Source: Candidatus Dojkabacteria bacterium (lineage in GTDB: Bacteria; Patescibacteriota; Dojkabacteria; SC72; WJKH01). Taken from it: 34,892 nt of DNA. The notes below the pieces were generated by a model. It did not search any database. It was not told where the DNA came from and was given only the letters and a program-made list of their open reading frames with translations. The stretch is taken from the NCBI GenBank assembly GCA_014729235.1, contig WJKH01000003.1, positions 1-34,892 of the forward strand, given 5' to 3'. Position 1 is the stretch's first letter, and every line of letters begins with the position of its first letter. Positions 1 to 8,709 of the stretch are shown here, one piece after another. Both the position numbers and the translations under genes were made by a program.

Positions 1-606
1 ATCCGGACTATCTGTACCAATACCAACTTCATCAGTCAAATTTGTTAGATATATTTCCCCGTCACCCGAATCCCGTGACCAGCTAGCTGAATTTTGAGCG
101 TAAGTAGCGTATGGAACTGCCCGAATCGCCATTCTGCTACCGGAATCCGTAAAAGACTGATCATCCCCGCCACCAAAACCATCCCCATTCGCATCAAATA
201 GAATATGTAAGTACGTCGAAGGGTTATCTGCGAAAGTATCAGTAAAACTTGCAGAACTGCCGGCTCCAGTATCAGAGCCTTCACCTAGAGCCAGGTTAAA
301 AATTCCATCGTATTCTCCTATCTCAATATTTGAAAAATCTTCCTGCCACAAAAGAACTCCTCCGGAGGCAGAATCGTAGTAGCTGATTCTAAAATTACAA
401 CTATCAGCACCTGCAGCAACGCATGCTGGGCTCCCAGTTCCAATATTAATCCCTGTGTTCTTAACAACAATTTTTCCCTGAAAGCTAAAAGTGGCTCTAG
501 TCTCCTGTGCATAAGCAGGTTCATAGCCGTAATAAAGCCATGTAGAAACGATGGAAATAATTGACAGAAGCACAATTACAAATTTTGGCAGTTGTATTTG
601 TCTCAT
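1..606 (-). CDS. Secreted tail-fibre-like surface protein, N-terminal part (runs off window)
   Basis: This open frame of 202 codons is absent from the ORF track because it has no stop inside the window. It starts at ATG 606 and reads to base 1. The N-terminus is a signal peptide: MRQIQLPK, a hydrophobic stretch FVIVLLSIISIVSTWLYYGY, then a probable signal-peptidase site at AYA-QE near residue 33. The mature part is rich in G, S, T, D and beta-formers and ends in RAVPYATYAQNSAS followed by VGIGTDSPD. The AVPYA..A and VGIGT.SP patterns are typical of tail-fibre-like or S74-peptidase-type surface proteins of CPR and other bacteria (family knowledge). The function is not identifiable further. The two track ORFs at 45-284 and 318-575 are shadows of this frame. 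Confidence 0.75.
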   Translation of the reverse strand, partial: MRQIQLPKFVIVLLSIISIVSTWLYYGYEPAYAQETRATFSFQGKIVVKNTGINIGTGSPACVAAGADSCNFRISYYDSASGGVLLWQEDFSNIEIGEYDGIFNLALGEGSDTGAGSSASFTDTFADNPSTYLHILFDANGDGFGGGDDQSFTDSGSRMAIRAVPYATYAQNSASWSRDSGDGEIYLTNLTDEVGIGTDSPD

Positions 607-1054
607 TATTATGGCAGCTTTAATCTCTCTGGTCAGATTACTTTAATATCAAAGTTTTTTTGAGCCTGTGCAAACCTCTCATTCTCTCCTCTTCGTCAAA
701 ATCAGGCCAAGACGCACCAATTCTCCACCGGCTGCACCGCTCGAAAGTAAATTTCTATCGAGCTTTATTCTCCCCTGCTCGTTACCCTAATATACTACTA
801 AAAATGGACAAAGCTGACAAGTTGAAAAAACTAGGAGAAATCTTTCCCAAAAAGGAGATTTGCCCCACACAGTGTTACGTATCGCTTACAAAACCCACCT
901 AAACTCGACGTCCTTAAAACCTACCCCTTAAAACAAGGCCTGGCAACCATAAATCAGCCCGCAAAAGTTACCGTCAAATAACATTTCTCCCGCAAAATGT
1001 GGTAGAGCGGAAAACTTATGAAATATTCCGCGCAGTTTTCTAATCAAGCAACGA
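607..1054. other. Intergenic region between leuS and the surface-protein gene
   Basis: About 450 bases without a convincing gene. The 80-codon plus-strand ORF at 660-902 has no family features and no ribosome binding site, and it opposes both neighbours. Bases 1007-1040 hold two mutually exclusive short inverted repeats (GCGGAA/TTCCGC and GAAAACT/AGTTTTC) just after the leuS stop, but no U-tract follows, so I do not call a terminator. Confidence 0.4.
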
Positions 1055-3643
1055 CTATAAGACAAAACTTATCATTTTTCCTGGAACAAAGATCACCTTC
1101 TTAACATCAGCCCCTTGCAAATACTTTGCAATATTCTCATCCTTCTCGGCTAATGCTCTGACCTCATCCTCTGTTGCTTTTATCGCTGCCACAACCGTGC
1201 CTCGAACCTTGCCATTTATCTGCACTGGAATCTCTACCTCATCCTCTGATGTATCAATTCCCTTAAACTCAGGCCAATCAGCACTATGGATACTGTACTC
1301 ATTCCCCAACTTCTCCCACAATTCTTCAGCCAGATGCGGCGCAAATGGAGCAATTAGTTTCAATAAAATTTCAACCTCAGTCTTGTCAAAATCAGAATCG
1401 CCAAACTCATTGAAAAACTTCATAAGAGCTGCAATTGCAGTATTAAATTTCAACCCCTTCACATCATCGATAATCGTGTCAGAAAGTTTGGCGATAGCCA
1501 CAATCAGTTTTCTATCACCTTGGGAACTGTCAGAATTTTGATCCTTGCCCTTCATAATTTTTTCTACAGCAGCTTCAATTATTCTATAGAATTTCTCCAA
1601 AAACCGCCTCACACCCTTCACTGTCCGAGTATTCCACTCGCAAGTGCCATCGTAGGGGCCCATAAACATCAAGTAACACCGTGCAGTATCAGCCCCATAC
1701 TCATTAACCAAGTCGTCAGGATTTATTACGTTTCCAAGAGATTTCGACATCTTAACGCCTCCTTCACCAAGAACTATCCCATGAACACGCCTCTTTGCAT
1801 AAGGCTCCTTGCCGGGAACAACTCCAATATCATTCAGAAATTTGTGCCAAAACCGCGAATACAACAAATGCAAAGTCGTATGCTCAGCTCCTCCATCATA
1901 AATATCAACAGGCATCCAATAGTCAAGCAGTTTTTTATCGGCCAGACACTTATCATTGTCCGGATCGCAATATCTCAGAAAATACCAGCTTGATCCGGCC
2001 CAATTAGGCATAGTGTCTGTCTCTCTTTGAGCAGATCCGCCGCACTTTGGACACTTCACATTAACCCAATCCGAAATATTTGCTAGAGGAGACTCACCTG
2101 TATCAGTCGGTTCATAACTATCAACCTCAGGCAGCACAACAGGCAGATCTTCTTCCGGAACAGGCACTTCTCCACACTTATCACAAAAGATAATTGGAAT
2201 GGGCTCACCCCAATAATGCTGCCTCGAAAAAATCCAATCTCGTAAGTGATATCTTATAGTGCGCTTCCCCCAACCTTCTTTCTCAATGTAGTCCATGATT
2301 TTTGAAATTGCTTCATCAGTCTTCAAACCATCCAGGAAATCAGAATTCATCATCCGTCCCTCACCTTCAAACACTTGATCAGCCTTAGCAATCTCGGATT
2401 TATCACCATTATCCCCAACCACTACCCGAATCACAGGTAAATCAAATTCCTGCGCAAACTCAAAATCACGCATATCATGCCCCGGCACACCAACAACAGC
2501 TCCTGTCCCGACTGTCATCATTACGAAATCAGCTAAATATATCGGCATAGCCTTTTGAGTCAATGGGTTCTTGCAAAATAATCCAGTAAACACCCCTGTC
2601 TTTTTTCTCCCTTCTTCCAATCTTTCTTTCTCAGTCTTTTCGGCTGTCTTCTTAATATAATCTTTTGCCTGATCCGCAGATTTTGGAGGCATATACTTCA
2701 TAAGTTTTTCCACAATTGGATGCTCCGGAGCAATAACAACAAAAGTAGCCCCGAAGTTAGTATCAGGACGAGTTGTGGAAACTGTAATCTCGAGATTTTC
2801 AAGTTGCTTCATTTCTGTTTCTTCGTTTACAGAGCCTGAAGCCGACTTAACTGCCTCAGCACCTCCGGAATTCTTGGAATCAGACTGTATTTCAGGCTGT
2901 ATTTCAGGCCGCACTATGGGGTATACTATATCTATCCACTCTTTTCGGCCAATCCAATTTCGCTGACTTGCGACCACACTATCCGGATAATCCACCAAAT
3001 CCAATTCATCAGCCAGGCGATCAGCATATTCAGTAATCTTGAGCATCCATTGTTTCAACTTTTTCCTGGTAACGGGTTCACCGCAGCGCTCATGATTGCC
3101 GTCGATAACCTCTTCATTTGCACAACCGGTCTTGCACTTCGGGCACCAGTTTATTGGCATCTCATCCTTGTATGCCAACCCTTTCTTGTATAGCTGCAAG
3201 AATATCCACTGAGTCCATTTATAATAATCAGGATCAGTGGTATCAATCTTTCTGTCCCAATCAAATGACAAGCCGAGTTTTTTCAGCTGTCTCTCAAAAT
3301 TGTCAGTATTTTCTTGCGTGACTTCCTGTGGCTTGCGTTTGTGTTTAATCGCAAAATTTTCCGTAGGCAGACCAAAGGCATCCCACCCCATTGGGTACAT
3401 CACATTGTAGCCAAGCATTCTGTGAAGTCTCGCATACGTGTCCATCATTGAATAATTTCTGGCATGCCCAATATGCATTCCTGCCCCCGATGGATATGGA
3501 AATTCTACAAGTACGTATTTCTTGGGGCGCTGATCAAAGTCCCGTCCATGATACAGTTTTGATTCTGCATCTTTATCAAATTTTTCAAACCATTTTTCTT
3601 GCCACTGCTTCTCAAATCTCGTGGGTTCGTAAGGCATTTTCAT
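1055..3643 (-). CDS. leuS: Leucyl-tRNA synthetase
   Basis: Charges tRNA-Leu with leucine in the cytoplasm (class Ia synthetase). The protein has 862 residues, normal for bacterial LeuRS. The HIGH signature is at residues 57-60 (PSGAGMHIGHARNY) and KMSKS at 631-635 (KMSKSLGNV). A zinc-knuckle CPKC...C segment follows the first Rossmann half. The CP1 editing domain is recognisable by TTRPDTNFGATF and the GTGAVVGVPGHD segment, and a second CDKC...CPKC ribbon precedes the tryptophan-rich NWAGSSWYFLRY motif. An unusual low-complexity insert (PEIQPEIQSDSKNSGGAEA and on, about 40 residues) lies at the entry to the editing domain. ATG 3643 is used; an in-frame ATG two codons later is equally possible. 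No Shine-Dalgarno precedes it, but a promoter sits 35 bases upstream. Confidence 0.97.
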   Translation of the reverse strand: MKMPYEPTRFEKQWQEKWFEKFDKDAESKLYHGRDFDQRPKKYVLVEFPYPSGAGMHIGHARNYSMMDTYARLHRMLGYNVMYPMGWDAFGLPTENFAIKHKRKPQEVTQENTDNFERQLKKLGLSFDWDRKIDTTDPDYYKWTQWIFLQLYKKGLAYKDEMPINWCPKCKTGCANEEVIDGNHERCGEPVTRKKLKQWMLKITEYADRLADELDLVDYPDSVVASQRNWIGRKEWIDIVYPIVRPEIQPEIQSDSKNSGGAEAVKSASGSVNEETEMKQLENLEITVSTTRPDTNFGATFVVIAPEHPIVEKLMKYMPPKSADQAKDYIKKTAEKTEKERLEEGRKKTGVFTGLFCKNPLTQKAMPIYLADFVMMTVGTGAVVGVPGHDMRDFEFAQEFDLPVIRVVVGDNGDKSEIAKADQVFEGEGRMMNSDFLDGLKTDEAISKIMDYIEKEGWGKRTIRYHLRDWIFSRQHYWGEPIPIIFCDKCGEVPVPEEDLPVVLPEVDSYEPTDTGESPLANISDWVNVKCPKCGGSAQRETDTMPNWAGSSWYFLRYCDPDNDKCLADKKLLDYWMPVDIYDGGAEHTTLHLLYSRFWHKFLNDIGVVPGKEPYAKRRVHGIVLGEGGVKMSKSLGNVINPDDLVNEYGADTARCYLMFMGPYDGTCEWNTRTVKGVRRFLEKFYRIIEAAVEKIMKGKDQNSDSSQGDRKLIVAIAKLSDTIIDDVKGLKFNTAIAALMKFFNEFGDSDFDKTEVEILLKLIAPFAPHLAEELWEKLGNEYSIHSADWPEFKGIDTSEDEVEIPVQINGKVRGTVVAAIKATEDEVRALAEKDENIAKYLQGADVKKVIFVPGKMISFVL

Positions 3644-3677
3644 TTATTTAATAATTTATTCGCCGCGTCTCGTGCTT

Positions 3678-3706
3678 ATGATACCCGGAAATATCTGAAA
3701 AATCAA
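3678..3706 (-). promoter_or_regulatory. Promoter of leuS
   Basis: Minus-strand -35 TTGATT (3701-3706), 17-base spacer, -10 TATCAT (3678-3683). Predicted start is near 3671, giving a 5' leader of about 28 bases before leuS. Spacing and hexamers fit sigma-70-type promoters; this is by eye only. Confidence 0.55.
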
Positions 3707-3753
3707 TGTTCTTAAAGTCTTCAGGGGCTTTTTCTTTGTATTAGTCTATTTGT

Positions 3754-3776
3754 CGTGAAACCTTGCTTGTTTCACG
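3754..3776. repeat. Perfect 8-bp inverted repeat CGTGAAAC/GTTTCACG
   Basis: CGTGAAAC and GTTTCACG are separated by 7 bases, in the gap between the CYTH gene and leuS, and followed by a related GGTTTCATG. No U-tract follows on either strand, so it is not a convincing terminator. The half-sites equal those of bacterial parS (TGTTTCACGTGAAACA) but are in the outward order. The rest of the 3644-3962 gap holds only the leuS promoter. The 63-codon ORF 3741-3932 in it is not supported. Confidence 0.5.
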
Positions 3777-3962
3777 TTGTTCGTGGGTTTCATGATTTGT
3801 TAAATCTGAATAAGATTTTTGCTCGGTTTGTGTCCTAAGTCTATTTTTAAGAGGCTTATATGAGAATCTTGAGAACAAAAGAGATTGGAATAAGTTTTTC
3901 AATTTGGAGATGGCGGGTCGATTCTTGAACACCTAGAGAGATTGCAACACTGGAAGTTTTTG

Positions 3963-4556
3963 CTAGCGTAGATTTGTTTCTTGAAGTTCTTTTGGTAAAT
4001 CACCAAACTTTAAAACTGGACATTCATTATTTATCCAATTAGCATCAATCTTGTAAATTTTCTCGTAAACAAAATCTGCACTCCCAAACATCGCGTCATT
4101 CCAATCAAAACCCAACAAGCCTGAATATTTCTTAACAAACTCTTTTGAATCAGCCTCAATTTCAACCCAAGGTGATAAACCTGGCCAAGTATCGATATCA
4201 AATTCAACATTATCACTTTCAATTACATATCGAATCCTCTTGGTCTCTTGATATGCTTTTTCGAATAACCCAACAGATTTTAGAAACTCTCGGGCCTTAT
4301 CAAAGCTATCAACAATTAACTCGACTTCTTCTACTCCATCAAGACTCTTATCAGTAACTCTTTTATAAGTCATAGTTACTTTATCAACTTCATCTCGAAC
4401 TCTAGCCCAAGCTCCATCCTTTTCAATAGGAAGATTATAAACACAACGTCTTAATAATCTTTCATCAAAAACTTTTTTTGCACCAATCTTTGCTAGCTTT
4501 TTTTGCAAATTCTCTTTATTAATATTAATAAACTTTGCTTCGATTTCTTTTCCCAT
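3963..4556 (-). CDS. CYTH-domain protein (class IV adenylate cyclase / triphosphatase-like)
   Basis: A CYTH superfamily protein, a fold that binds triphosphate substrates in a beta-barrel tunnel with metal ions. The signature E-x-E-x-K is right at the N-terminus (MGKEIEAKF), followed by the expected alternating charged strands: RVRDE, MTYKR, GVEEVELIV, FDIDTWPGLSPWVEIEAD. Length and layout match the CyaB/class IV cyclase-like branch. The real substrate (ATP, thiamine triphosphate or inorganic triphosphate) cannot be told from sequence. The ORF track starts ten codons earlier at 4586 (MHYLTCNIYK...), but CYTH proteins begin almost directly with the ExExK strand, so I choose ATG 4556. The sequence TGATAAGAT upstream could be an extended -10. 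It is probably transcribed alone, ahead of leuS. Confidence 0.8.
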   Translation of the reverse strand: MGKEIEAKFININKENLQKKLAKIGAKKVFDERLLRRCVYNLPIEKDGAWARVRDEVDKVTMTYKRVTDKSLDGVEEVELIVDSFDKAREFLKSVGLFEKAYQETKRIRYVIESDNVEFDIDTWPGLSPWVEIEADSKEFVKKYSGLLGFDWNDAMFGSADFVYEKIYKIDANWINNECPVLKFGDLPKELQETNLR

Positions 4557-4680
4557 CTTATAAATATTACAAGTTAAATAATGCATATCTTATCATGTTT
4601 ACGATTCCTGCCGAATTTCATACACAAAGATACTCATTTTACCCCTCTCACACTATACCGGTGTCGAGGGAGTGATTGGG

Positions 4681-4754
4681 TGGACCTGAGGGGACTTGAA
4701 CCCCTGACCTTTTGTATGCCATACAAATGCTCTAGCCAGCTGAGCTACAGGCCC
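4681..4754 (-). tRNA. tRNA-Ala(GGC)
   Basis: Reads GGGCCTG TAGCTCAGC... on the minus strand. The acceptor stem GGGCCTG/CAGGTCC contains the G3-U70 wobble pair that is the alanine identity element. Anticodon stem TTTGT/ACAAA encloses loop ATGGCAT (anticodon GGC), the T-loop is TTCAAGT, and the discriminator is A73. CCA is not encoded. Confidence 0.95.
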
Positions 4755-4770
4755 GCACCTTGTAAAGACA

Positions 4771-4779
4771 ATTATACCA
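4771..4779 (-). promoter_or_regulatory. Extended -10 promoter of tRNA-Ala(GGC)
   Basis: Minus strand TGGTATAAT, a TGnTATAAT extended -10. It places transcription start about 10 bases before the tRNA 5' end. No good -35 is seen at 17-18 bases. Confidence 0.6.
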
Positions 4780-4844
4780 CAGACAAGGATAATTTATGTA
4801 ACCCATAAATTCTAATTACAAGTGCAACCATTTGGGAAATCAAA

Positions 4845-4946
4845 TGGATTTGACACCCAAAGGCAAACCCCGGACCCTTTTCCCGCAATAACTGGCGGAT
4901 TTTCTATCCGTACGTTATCTACTCTCTGGACATCACAGGCCCTTTA
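4845..4946. repeat. Dispersed repeat family B, copy 1 (hairpin-forming)
   Basis: About 100 bases resembling 10577-10676: both read roughly TTTGRCAC..AAGGC.AAA.CC.GACCC.TTTTC, then a hairpin (ATAAC..CGGAT TTTCT ATCCG..GTTAT at 4888-4918), then ATCTRCTCTCT...CATCACA. The hairpin is kept although its sequence differs between the copies. No protein is encoded. Confidence 0.5.
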
Positions 4947-5142
4947 GACTCCAGGAACCACGTTCTACCGCAACCTCATGAGACAGATAACAGAGAGCCT
5001 TACAGCTGCAAAATTCAAATCCGGACATCTGTCACATGAGACAAAATTCACACTTTCGCTAAATAGAGCCAAACTCCACAGCAACAAAGACATTGGAATT
5101 GATATTTCAGCGTCTTAATGGTAATATCGCAATGCAGTATTC

Positions 5143-5322
5143 GAAATGATCCTGTATGAAAAGGCGACTAGGACTCTTTACAATAGCTTGAGGTCAATCT
5201 TACCTACACCCGGAATAGATTCAACCTGTCGGCTGAGCGCGCTTTTCAACTGCTGTCTTCTTTCTTAACTTAAATTAATATTAATACAAGATATTCGGAA
5301 TCCAAAAATTACCGTTCTATTG
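5143..5322. repeat. Dispersed conserved noncoding element A, copy 1
   Basis: Roughly 145 bases align almost without gaps to 25205-25348, with unchanged blocks GAAATGATCCT, CGACTAGGACTC, GGCTGAGCGCGCTTTTCAACTG and TTTCTTTCTTAACT. After a 15-base extra segment in this copy the similarity resumes (ATTACCG..CTA). Possible short plus-strand helices (TCCTG/TAGGA, TCTT/GAGG) keep pairing through G-U changes relative to copy 2. It lies upstream of the gene at 5367. The reading frames are not conserved between copies, which argues against a protein. Confidence 0.65.
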
Positions 5323-5336
5323 ATTTTTGGATTTCA
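5311..5336. repeat. Inverted repeat upstream of the unknown gene
   Basis: A perfect stem of about 9-10 bp, TCCAAAAAT/ATTTTTGGA, with a loop near ACCGTTCTATTG. It lies about 30 bases before the ATG at 5367 on the plus strand. It could be an attenuator or operator; only TTTC follows, so a terminator is doubtful. Confidence 0.4.
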
Positions 5337-5366
5337 TAGCTCACATTAAATTAATTCAAAAAAAAT

Positions 5367-6485
5367 ATGCCTCCCTCCCCGTCAAAACCAAGGACCCCCG
5401 ATACAGCTGCAGAACCAGAGTCTGCTGAGCCTGGAGATAAAGAAGCAATAAATGTTATCGCCGAAGCCGTTAACTTACTGACAGGTCAAAACCCCAGAGA
5501 AACAACACCTTTTCAAGAGTGGCTCCGAGAAACTCCAGAGGATCAAACACCTCAACCCACCCCTGGCGAAGAAGGAAAAGTTCAGGAATCTTACACCCCT
5601 CTTGATTCTACTGAGATAAAGATACTAATGACTGAACTTGCAGACTTACTTCATCTTCTTGAGCATCCCGATAGCTACACAGTTAGTCCTCAAAAGGCCC
5701 AGCTTTCAACGCAAGTCCATAATTTAACAACAACCATAGCGGCAGATCAATCCCCAACAATCCCAGGTGTCCCGTTCAAACTCCTGGGAGAGAGGGTTCG
5801 TTGCCAAGTACGAAAGAACAGGAACACGCAACCCAATCTCCCAAGTTTTGGCGTAGAATTTGCAACACCAGTGAAACTGTCCTCTACTACAGATGAGAGA
5901 AGTGAATTCAATGTCTCGAATGCATTAGCATCGCTCGTTATCGCCTATGCAGAAATGATAGTAGCCCAAACTCAGCCTGAAACACAGGAATATGGACAAG
6001 TTGACAGAAAAAAGGCCGCTAAAATTACGGAACTAGACCCGGATGAAATGATCGAGACTCTCATAGATGCCTTTACGGATACCCCAATCGCGCAATTAAC
6101 TATTGGGTGTTTCCACTCCAAACCTCAACCAGAGGGACCACCCCCACTCTCAAAAAACGATTGGTCACTTTCAATTCAACGATATCCAAATCGTGTACAA
6201 GTAACTTTTAGATTATTACGATCAGGGAGAACTTTTAACCGCCTTTCCCCGGTAGTGGCACTTGATGAAGATAAATTACGAGAGCTATTTACTATCAGTA
6301 ACGGCGACTTCACTCAAGAGGGAGAAGCTGATAGGCAAATAGATGTGATTACAGCGAGAATCCTCCTAAAGATTATGAACAGCACTGAAGACCTTCGAAA
6401 GATCGAAGATGGCCTCGAGAAAATATTTGATCACCTCCAAGAAATTGCTGATGAACAAGATGAAAAACATAAGGAACAAGCCTAA
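5367..6485 (+). CDS. Hypothetical acidic cytoplasmic protein
   Basis: I do not recognise this 372-residue protein. The first 75 residues are proline-, glutamate- and threonine-rich and probably disordered. A helix rich in leucine follows (TEIKILMTELADLLHLLEHP, about 81-100). Then comes a folded alpha/beta region with IPGVPFKLLGERVRCQVRKN and a long helix ASLVIAYAEMIVAQ. The C-terminus is a charged, probably coiled-coil tail (EDLRKIEDGLEKIFDHLQEI). There is no signal peptide, membrane segment or metal motif. The ATG follows an A-rich stretch (CAAAAAAAAT) without a Shine-Dalgarno. It is one of only two plus-strand protein genes in the window, and the deformylase downstream has its own promoter, so the two need not be an operon. 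Confidence 0.75.
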   Translation: MPPSPSKPRTPDTAAEPESAEPGDKEAINVIAEAVNLLTGQNPRETTPFQEWLRETPEDQTPQPTPGEEGKVQESYTPLDSTEIKILMTELADLLHLLEHPDSYTVSPQKAQLSTQVHNLTTTIAADQSPTIPGVPFKLLGERVRCQVRKNRNTQPNLPSFGVEFATPVKLSSTTDERSEFNVSNALASLVIAYAEMIVAQTQPETQEYGQVDRKKAAKITELDPDEMIETLIDAFTDTPIAQLTIGCFHSKPQPEGPPPLSKNDWSLSIQRYPNRVQVTFRLLRSGRTFNRLSPVVALDEDKLRELFTISNGDFTQEGEADRQIDVITARILLKIMNSTEDLRKIEDGLEKIFDHLQEIADEQDEKHKEQA

Positions 6486-6615
6486 ACCACAAAGCAAGTT
6501 GCCAATGAGTGCTGGCCGCCGTCAAATCTACACCACCGTAAACCGAGTATATAGTAAACTCTATTTTCCCTTGCTATCCCCAGCAACAGCATAAACCCAT
6601 CGAGACTAGGAAATT

Positions 6616-6644
6616 TTGATCAGAAGCCCTCGAAATGCTATAAT
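6616..6644 (+). promoter_or_regulatory. Promoter of def
   Basis: -35 TTGATC (6616-6621), 17-base spacer, extended -10 TGCTATAAT (TATAAT 6639-6644). Start of transcription is expected near 6651, about 23 bases before the def ATG. Confidence 0.7.
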
Positions 6645-6673
6645 TAAACCATAAAGCAAATACTGAATTACAA

Positions 6674-7183
6674 ATGACAGAAGAATTGAAACCATACAAA
6701 ATACTCGTCGAACAGAACCCTGAAGATCGCAAACAGCTTCGGAAAAGATCATCACAAGTACCCCCTGAGGAGATTACAACTAAAGAGTTCCGGACATTCT
6801 TGGAAAAATTACGCCTTACACTCAAAGAAAGTGAAAGTGACCTCGAAGAAGGATTCATTAGCGTAGGACTGGCAGCACCACAAGTCGGCATCCGAAAAAG
6901 AGTATTCCTTGCCCTGGACAATAATTCAGAAGAAGTAATCACATATATTAACCCTAAACTCAAATTGCTGGGACAAGTCAGAGATATAAGAGCTGAATAT
7001 TGCCTGAGTATCCCCGGAGAATCAGGAGAAGTTGCCCGTCACAAGAGAATTCAGATCACATATATGGACCACGAAGGCCGAGAACAAAAAAAGAAGTTCT
7101 CCGGCTTCAACGCACGATTGATTCAGCACGAATTTGACCATCTTGAAGGAATTCTTTTCATAGATCGATTGAAGACAAACTAG
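6674..7183 (+). CDS. def: Peptide deformylase
   Basis: Removes the N-formyl group from nascent proteins, using a metal ion held by Cys and two His. All three family motifs are present: GLAAPQVG (about residues 65-72), EYCLSIPG with the metal-binding Cys110, and QHEFDHLEG with His152, Glu153 and His156. Motif II usually reads EGCLS; here Tyr replaces Gly just before the metal Cys. At 169 residues it is the usual length. A strong extended -10 promoter lies directly upstream. No Shine-Dalgarno is visible before the ATG (GAATTACAA-ATG). It converges on the M23 peptidase gene, the two stops being 67 bases apart. Confidence 0.95.
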   Translation: MTEELKPYKILVEQNPEDRKQLRKRSSQVPPEEITTKEFRTFLEKLRLTLKESESDLEEGFISVGLAAPQVGIRKRVFLALDNNSEEVITYINPKLKLLGQVRDIRAEYCLSIPGESGEVARHKRIQITYMDHEGREQKKKFSGFNARLIQHEFDHLEGILFIDRLKTN

Positions 7184-7250
7184 ACGAAAGTTTGGATAAA
7201 GGGAAAAATCCTTCCCAATAAACCCAACAAATCATTCAAAGAAAAACATA

Positions 7251-8657
7251 TTACTGACCACAAACCTTTCGAGTCATATACGAAGCCGGATTTACAGTAT
7301 TCCAACGACCATTCTTCCAAACCATAAAATGAATATGAATCCCTGTTGCAGTACCTGAAGCACCCATCTTGCCCAAAGCCTGACCACGCTTCACCTTCTG
7401 CCCTTTCTTCACGTAAATTGAACGCATATGCCCGTAAACCGTTACAAATCCATTTCCGTGATCAACCTCCACCCCCCAACCAGTCCCGGAACCACCATAC
7501 AAACTCCCTTTTGAAGGACAATGGCCGGAGTGACAACCTGCAAATGTAACCACACCCGAAGCTGCAGCTACTAGATCGGGACTGCCCCCATCTGCTATAT
7601 CCACACCATTATGCCATGAATGGAAACACTGGGTAACTCCTCCCCGTCCGCCTTCAACAGGCCAACTCAAGAAACGGCCAACATCACCACTCCCACGGGA
7701 ATATTTAACTACACCTGAGTATGAAACTGCGTTATCCTCTGTTATCGGAAGACGACCTTCAGGTACAAAAAGTTCCTGGCCCTCCTCTAAGTCAAAGGGC
7801 GGATCCAACCAATTTGAGTCAGCTATACTCTGCATAACTGCCTGAACAGTTTGATCATCACGTTTATACCGCTCAGCAAACTTTTCAAGGGTATCACCCT
7901 TTTGAACTTCTCTAATTACACCGTCACCAGGGGGAATTTTCAATACATCGCCAGGATGAATTACACTTACCTCTGACAAATCATTTGCCCATCTCATAGT
8001 TTCCTCAGACACACCAAAGAAATTTGCAATTTGATTGATAGTATCTCCGCCCTTCACAACATACTCTACTACTCCGATTCTCCCGCGATCATCTGGTATC
8101 TGAGTATTTGTTGAAGCATTCTGCACAAATAAATCTCGATTTACTGCCTGATCACTATACTCACCAGACACCTCATAGATACTATAAGCCTCTACTGTAT
8201 TAATAACATTTACCCTATAGCGTCCAAAGATTAAAAGGCCCGACAAAAGCAATACACTAATAACCTGGACGGAGTGCTTAAAAAGATTTCCGCGTCCCCA
8301 AAATAAGTTCCGTACAATAAAACGCTTGATTGAGTCAAATGATGAGCTGAAGACCTCGGCAAAAACTGATATCAAAATGTAAATAACTCGCATTCTGACA
8401 CTGATATAGACAAAGAAACTCACAAGAAAAGCAATAGGACTCCCGCCCTTTAGGAATTGTTTCAAAAAATCGGCTAGTTTTGAACTGAAAACTGACTTAT
8501 CATCCAGCTCGAAATCATCAAATTTAGCATATCCAGTATCTTCCGGAGAATCAGGATCCTCAGCAATATCAAATTTGCGCTTTTGCTCCATTTCGAGAAC
8601 CAGCTGCTTAAACCCCTGAGTTCCAAAAATTTTCGAATCTTTTCGCGACGGTTTCAT
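7251..8657 (-). CDS. Membrane-anchored LysM / M23 peptidase
   Basis: A probable cell-wall endopeptidase. Residues 1-70 are charged and cytoplasmic. Hydrophobic segments follow at about 74-103 and 129-146, after which the chain should be extracytoplasmic. Two LysM peptidoglycan-binding repeats are seen: EYVVKGGDTINQIANFFGVS with the IHPGDVLKIPP ending (about 208-253), and a second beginning REVQKGDTLEKFAERY. The C-terminal domain (about 345-460) is M23: zinc ligands come from HNGVDIA (H-x3-D) and the H-x-H of GIHIHF, plus the YGHM strand. The fold cleaves peptide cross-links. It lies 52 bases after rho, and TGGTAAAAT (an extended -10) lies so close to ATG 8657 that the message may be nearly leaderless. 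Confidence 0.9.
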   Translation of the reverse strand: MKPSRKDSKIFGTQGFKQLVLEMEQKRKFDIAEDPDSPEDTGYAKFDDFELDDKSVFSSKLADFLKQFLKGGSPIAFLVSFFVYISVRMRVIYILISVFAEVFSSSFDSIKRFIVRNLFWGRGNLFKHSVQVISVLLLSGLLIFGRYRVNVINTVEAYSIYEVSGEYSDQAVNRDLFVQNASTNTQIPDDRGRIGVVEYVVKGGDTINQIANFFGVSEETMRWANDLSEVSVIHPGDVLKIPPGDGVIREVQKGDTLEKFAERYKRDDQTVQAVMQSIADSNWLDPPFDLEEGQELFVPEGRLPITEDNAVSYSGVVKYSRGSGDVGRFLSWPVEGGRGGVTQCFHSWHNGVDIADGGSPDLVAAASGVVTFAGCHSGHCPSKGSLYGGSGTGWGVEVDHGNGFVTVYGHMRSIYVKKGQKVKRGQALGKMGASGTATGIHIHFMVWKNGRWNTVNPASYMTRKVCGQ

Positions 8658-8666
8658 AGGTTGCCT

Positions 8667-8675
8667 ATTTTACCA
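8667..8675 (-). promoter_or_regulatory. Possible extended -10 before the M23 gene
   Basis: Minus strand TGGTAAAAT. The expected start is about 3 bases before the ATG, which would make a leaderless or near-leaderless message. No -35 is seen. Confidence 0.35.
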
Positions 8676-8709
8676 TTAATTGAGAAAAAATCGAGTAAAC
8701 TGATTTGAG

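Noticed and set aside
660-902. 80-codon plus-strand ORF
   Set aside because: Low-complexity, biased composition, no start signal, against the direction of both neighbours.
1007-1040. Possible leuS terminator hairpin
   Set aside because: Two competing weak stems and no U-tract.
1197-1993. Plus-strand ORFs opposite leuS, and similar ORFs opposite clpC, ftsH, rho and radA
   Set aside because: Antisense shadows of conserved genes.
3741-3932. 63-codon minus-strand ORF upstream of leuS
   Set aside because: No domain, no ribosome binding site, and it runs over an inverted repeat (NHETHEQRETS is encoded by the repeat-like GTTTCAC sequence).
5143-5260. Short minus-strand peptide frame QQLKSALSRQVESIPGVGKI in element A copy 1
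   Set aside because: The frame is broken by a stop and a shift in copy 2, so the element is not conserved as protein.
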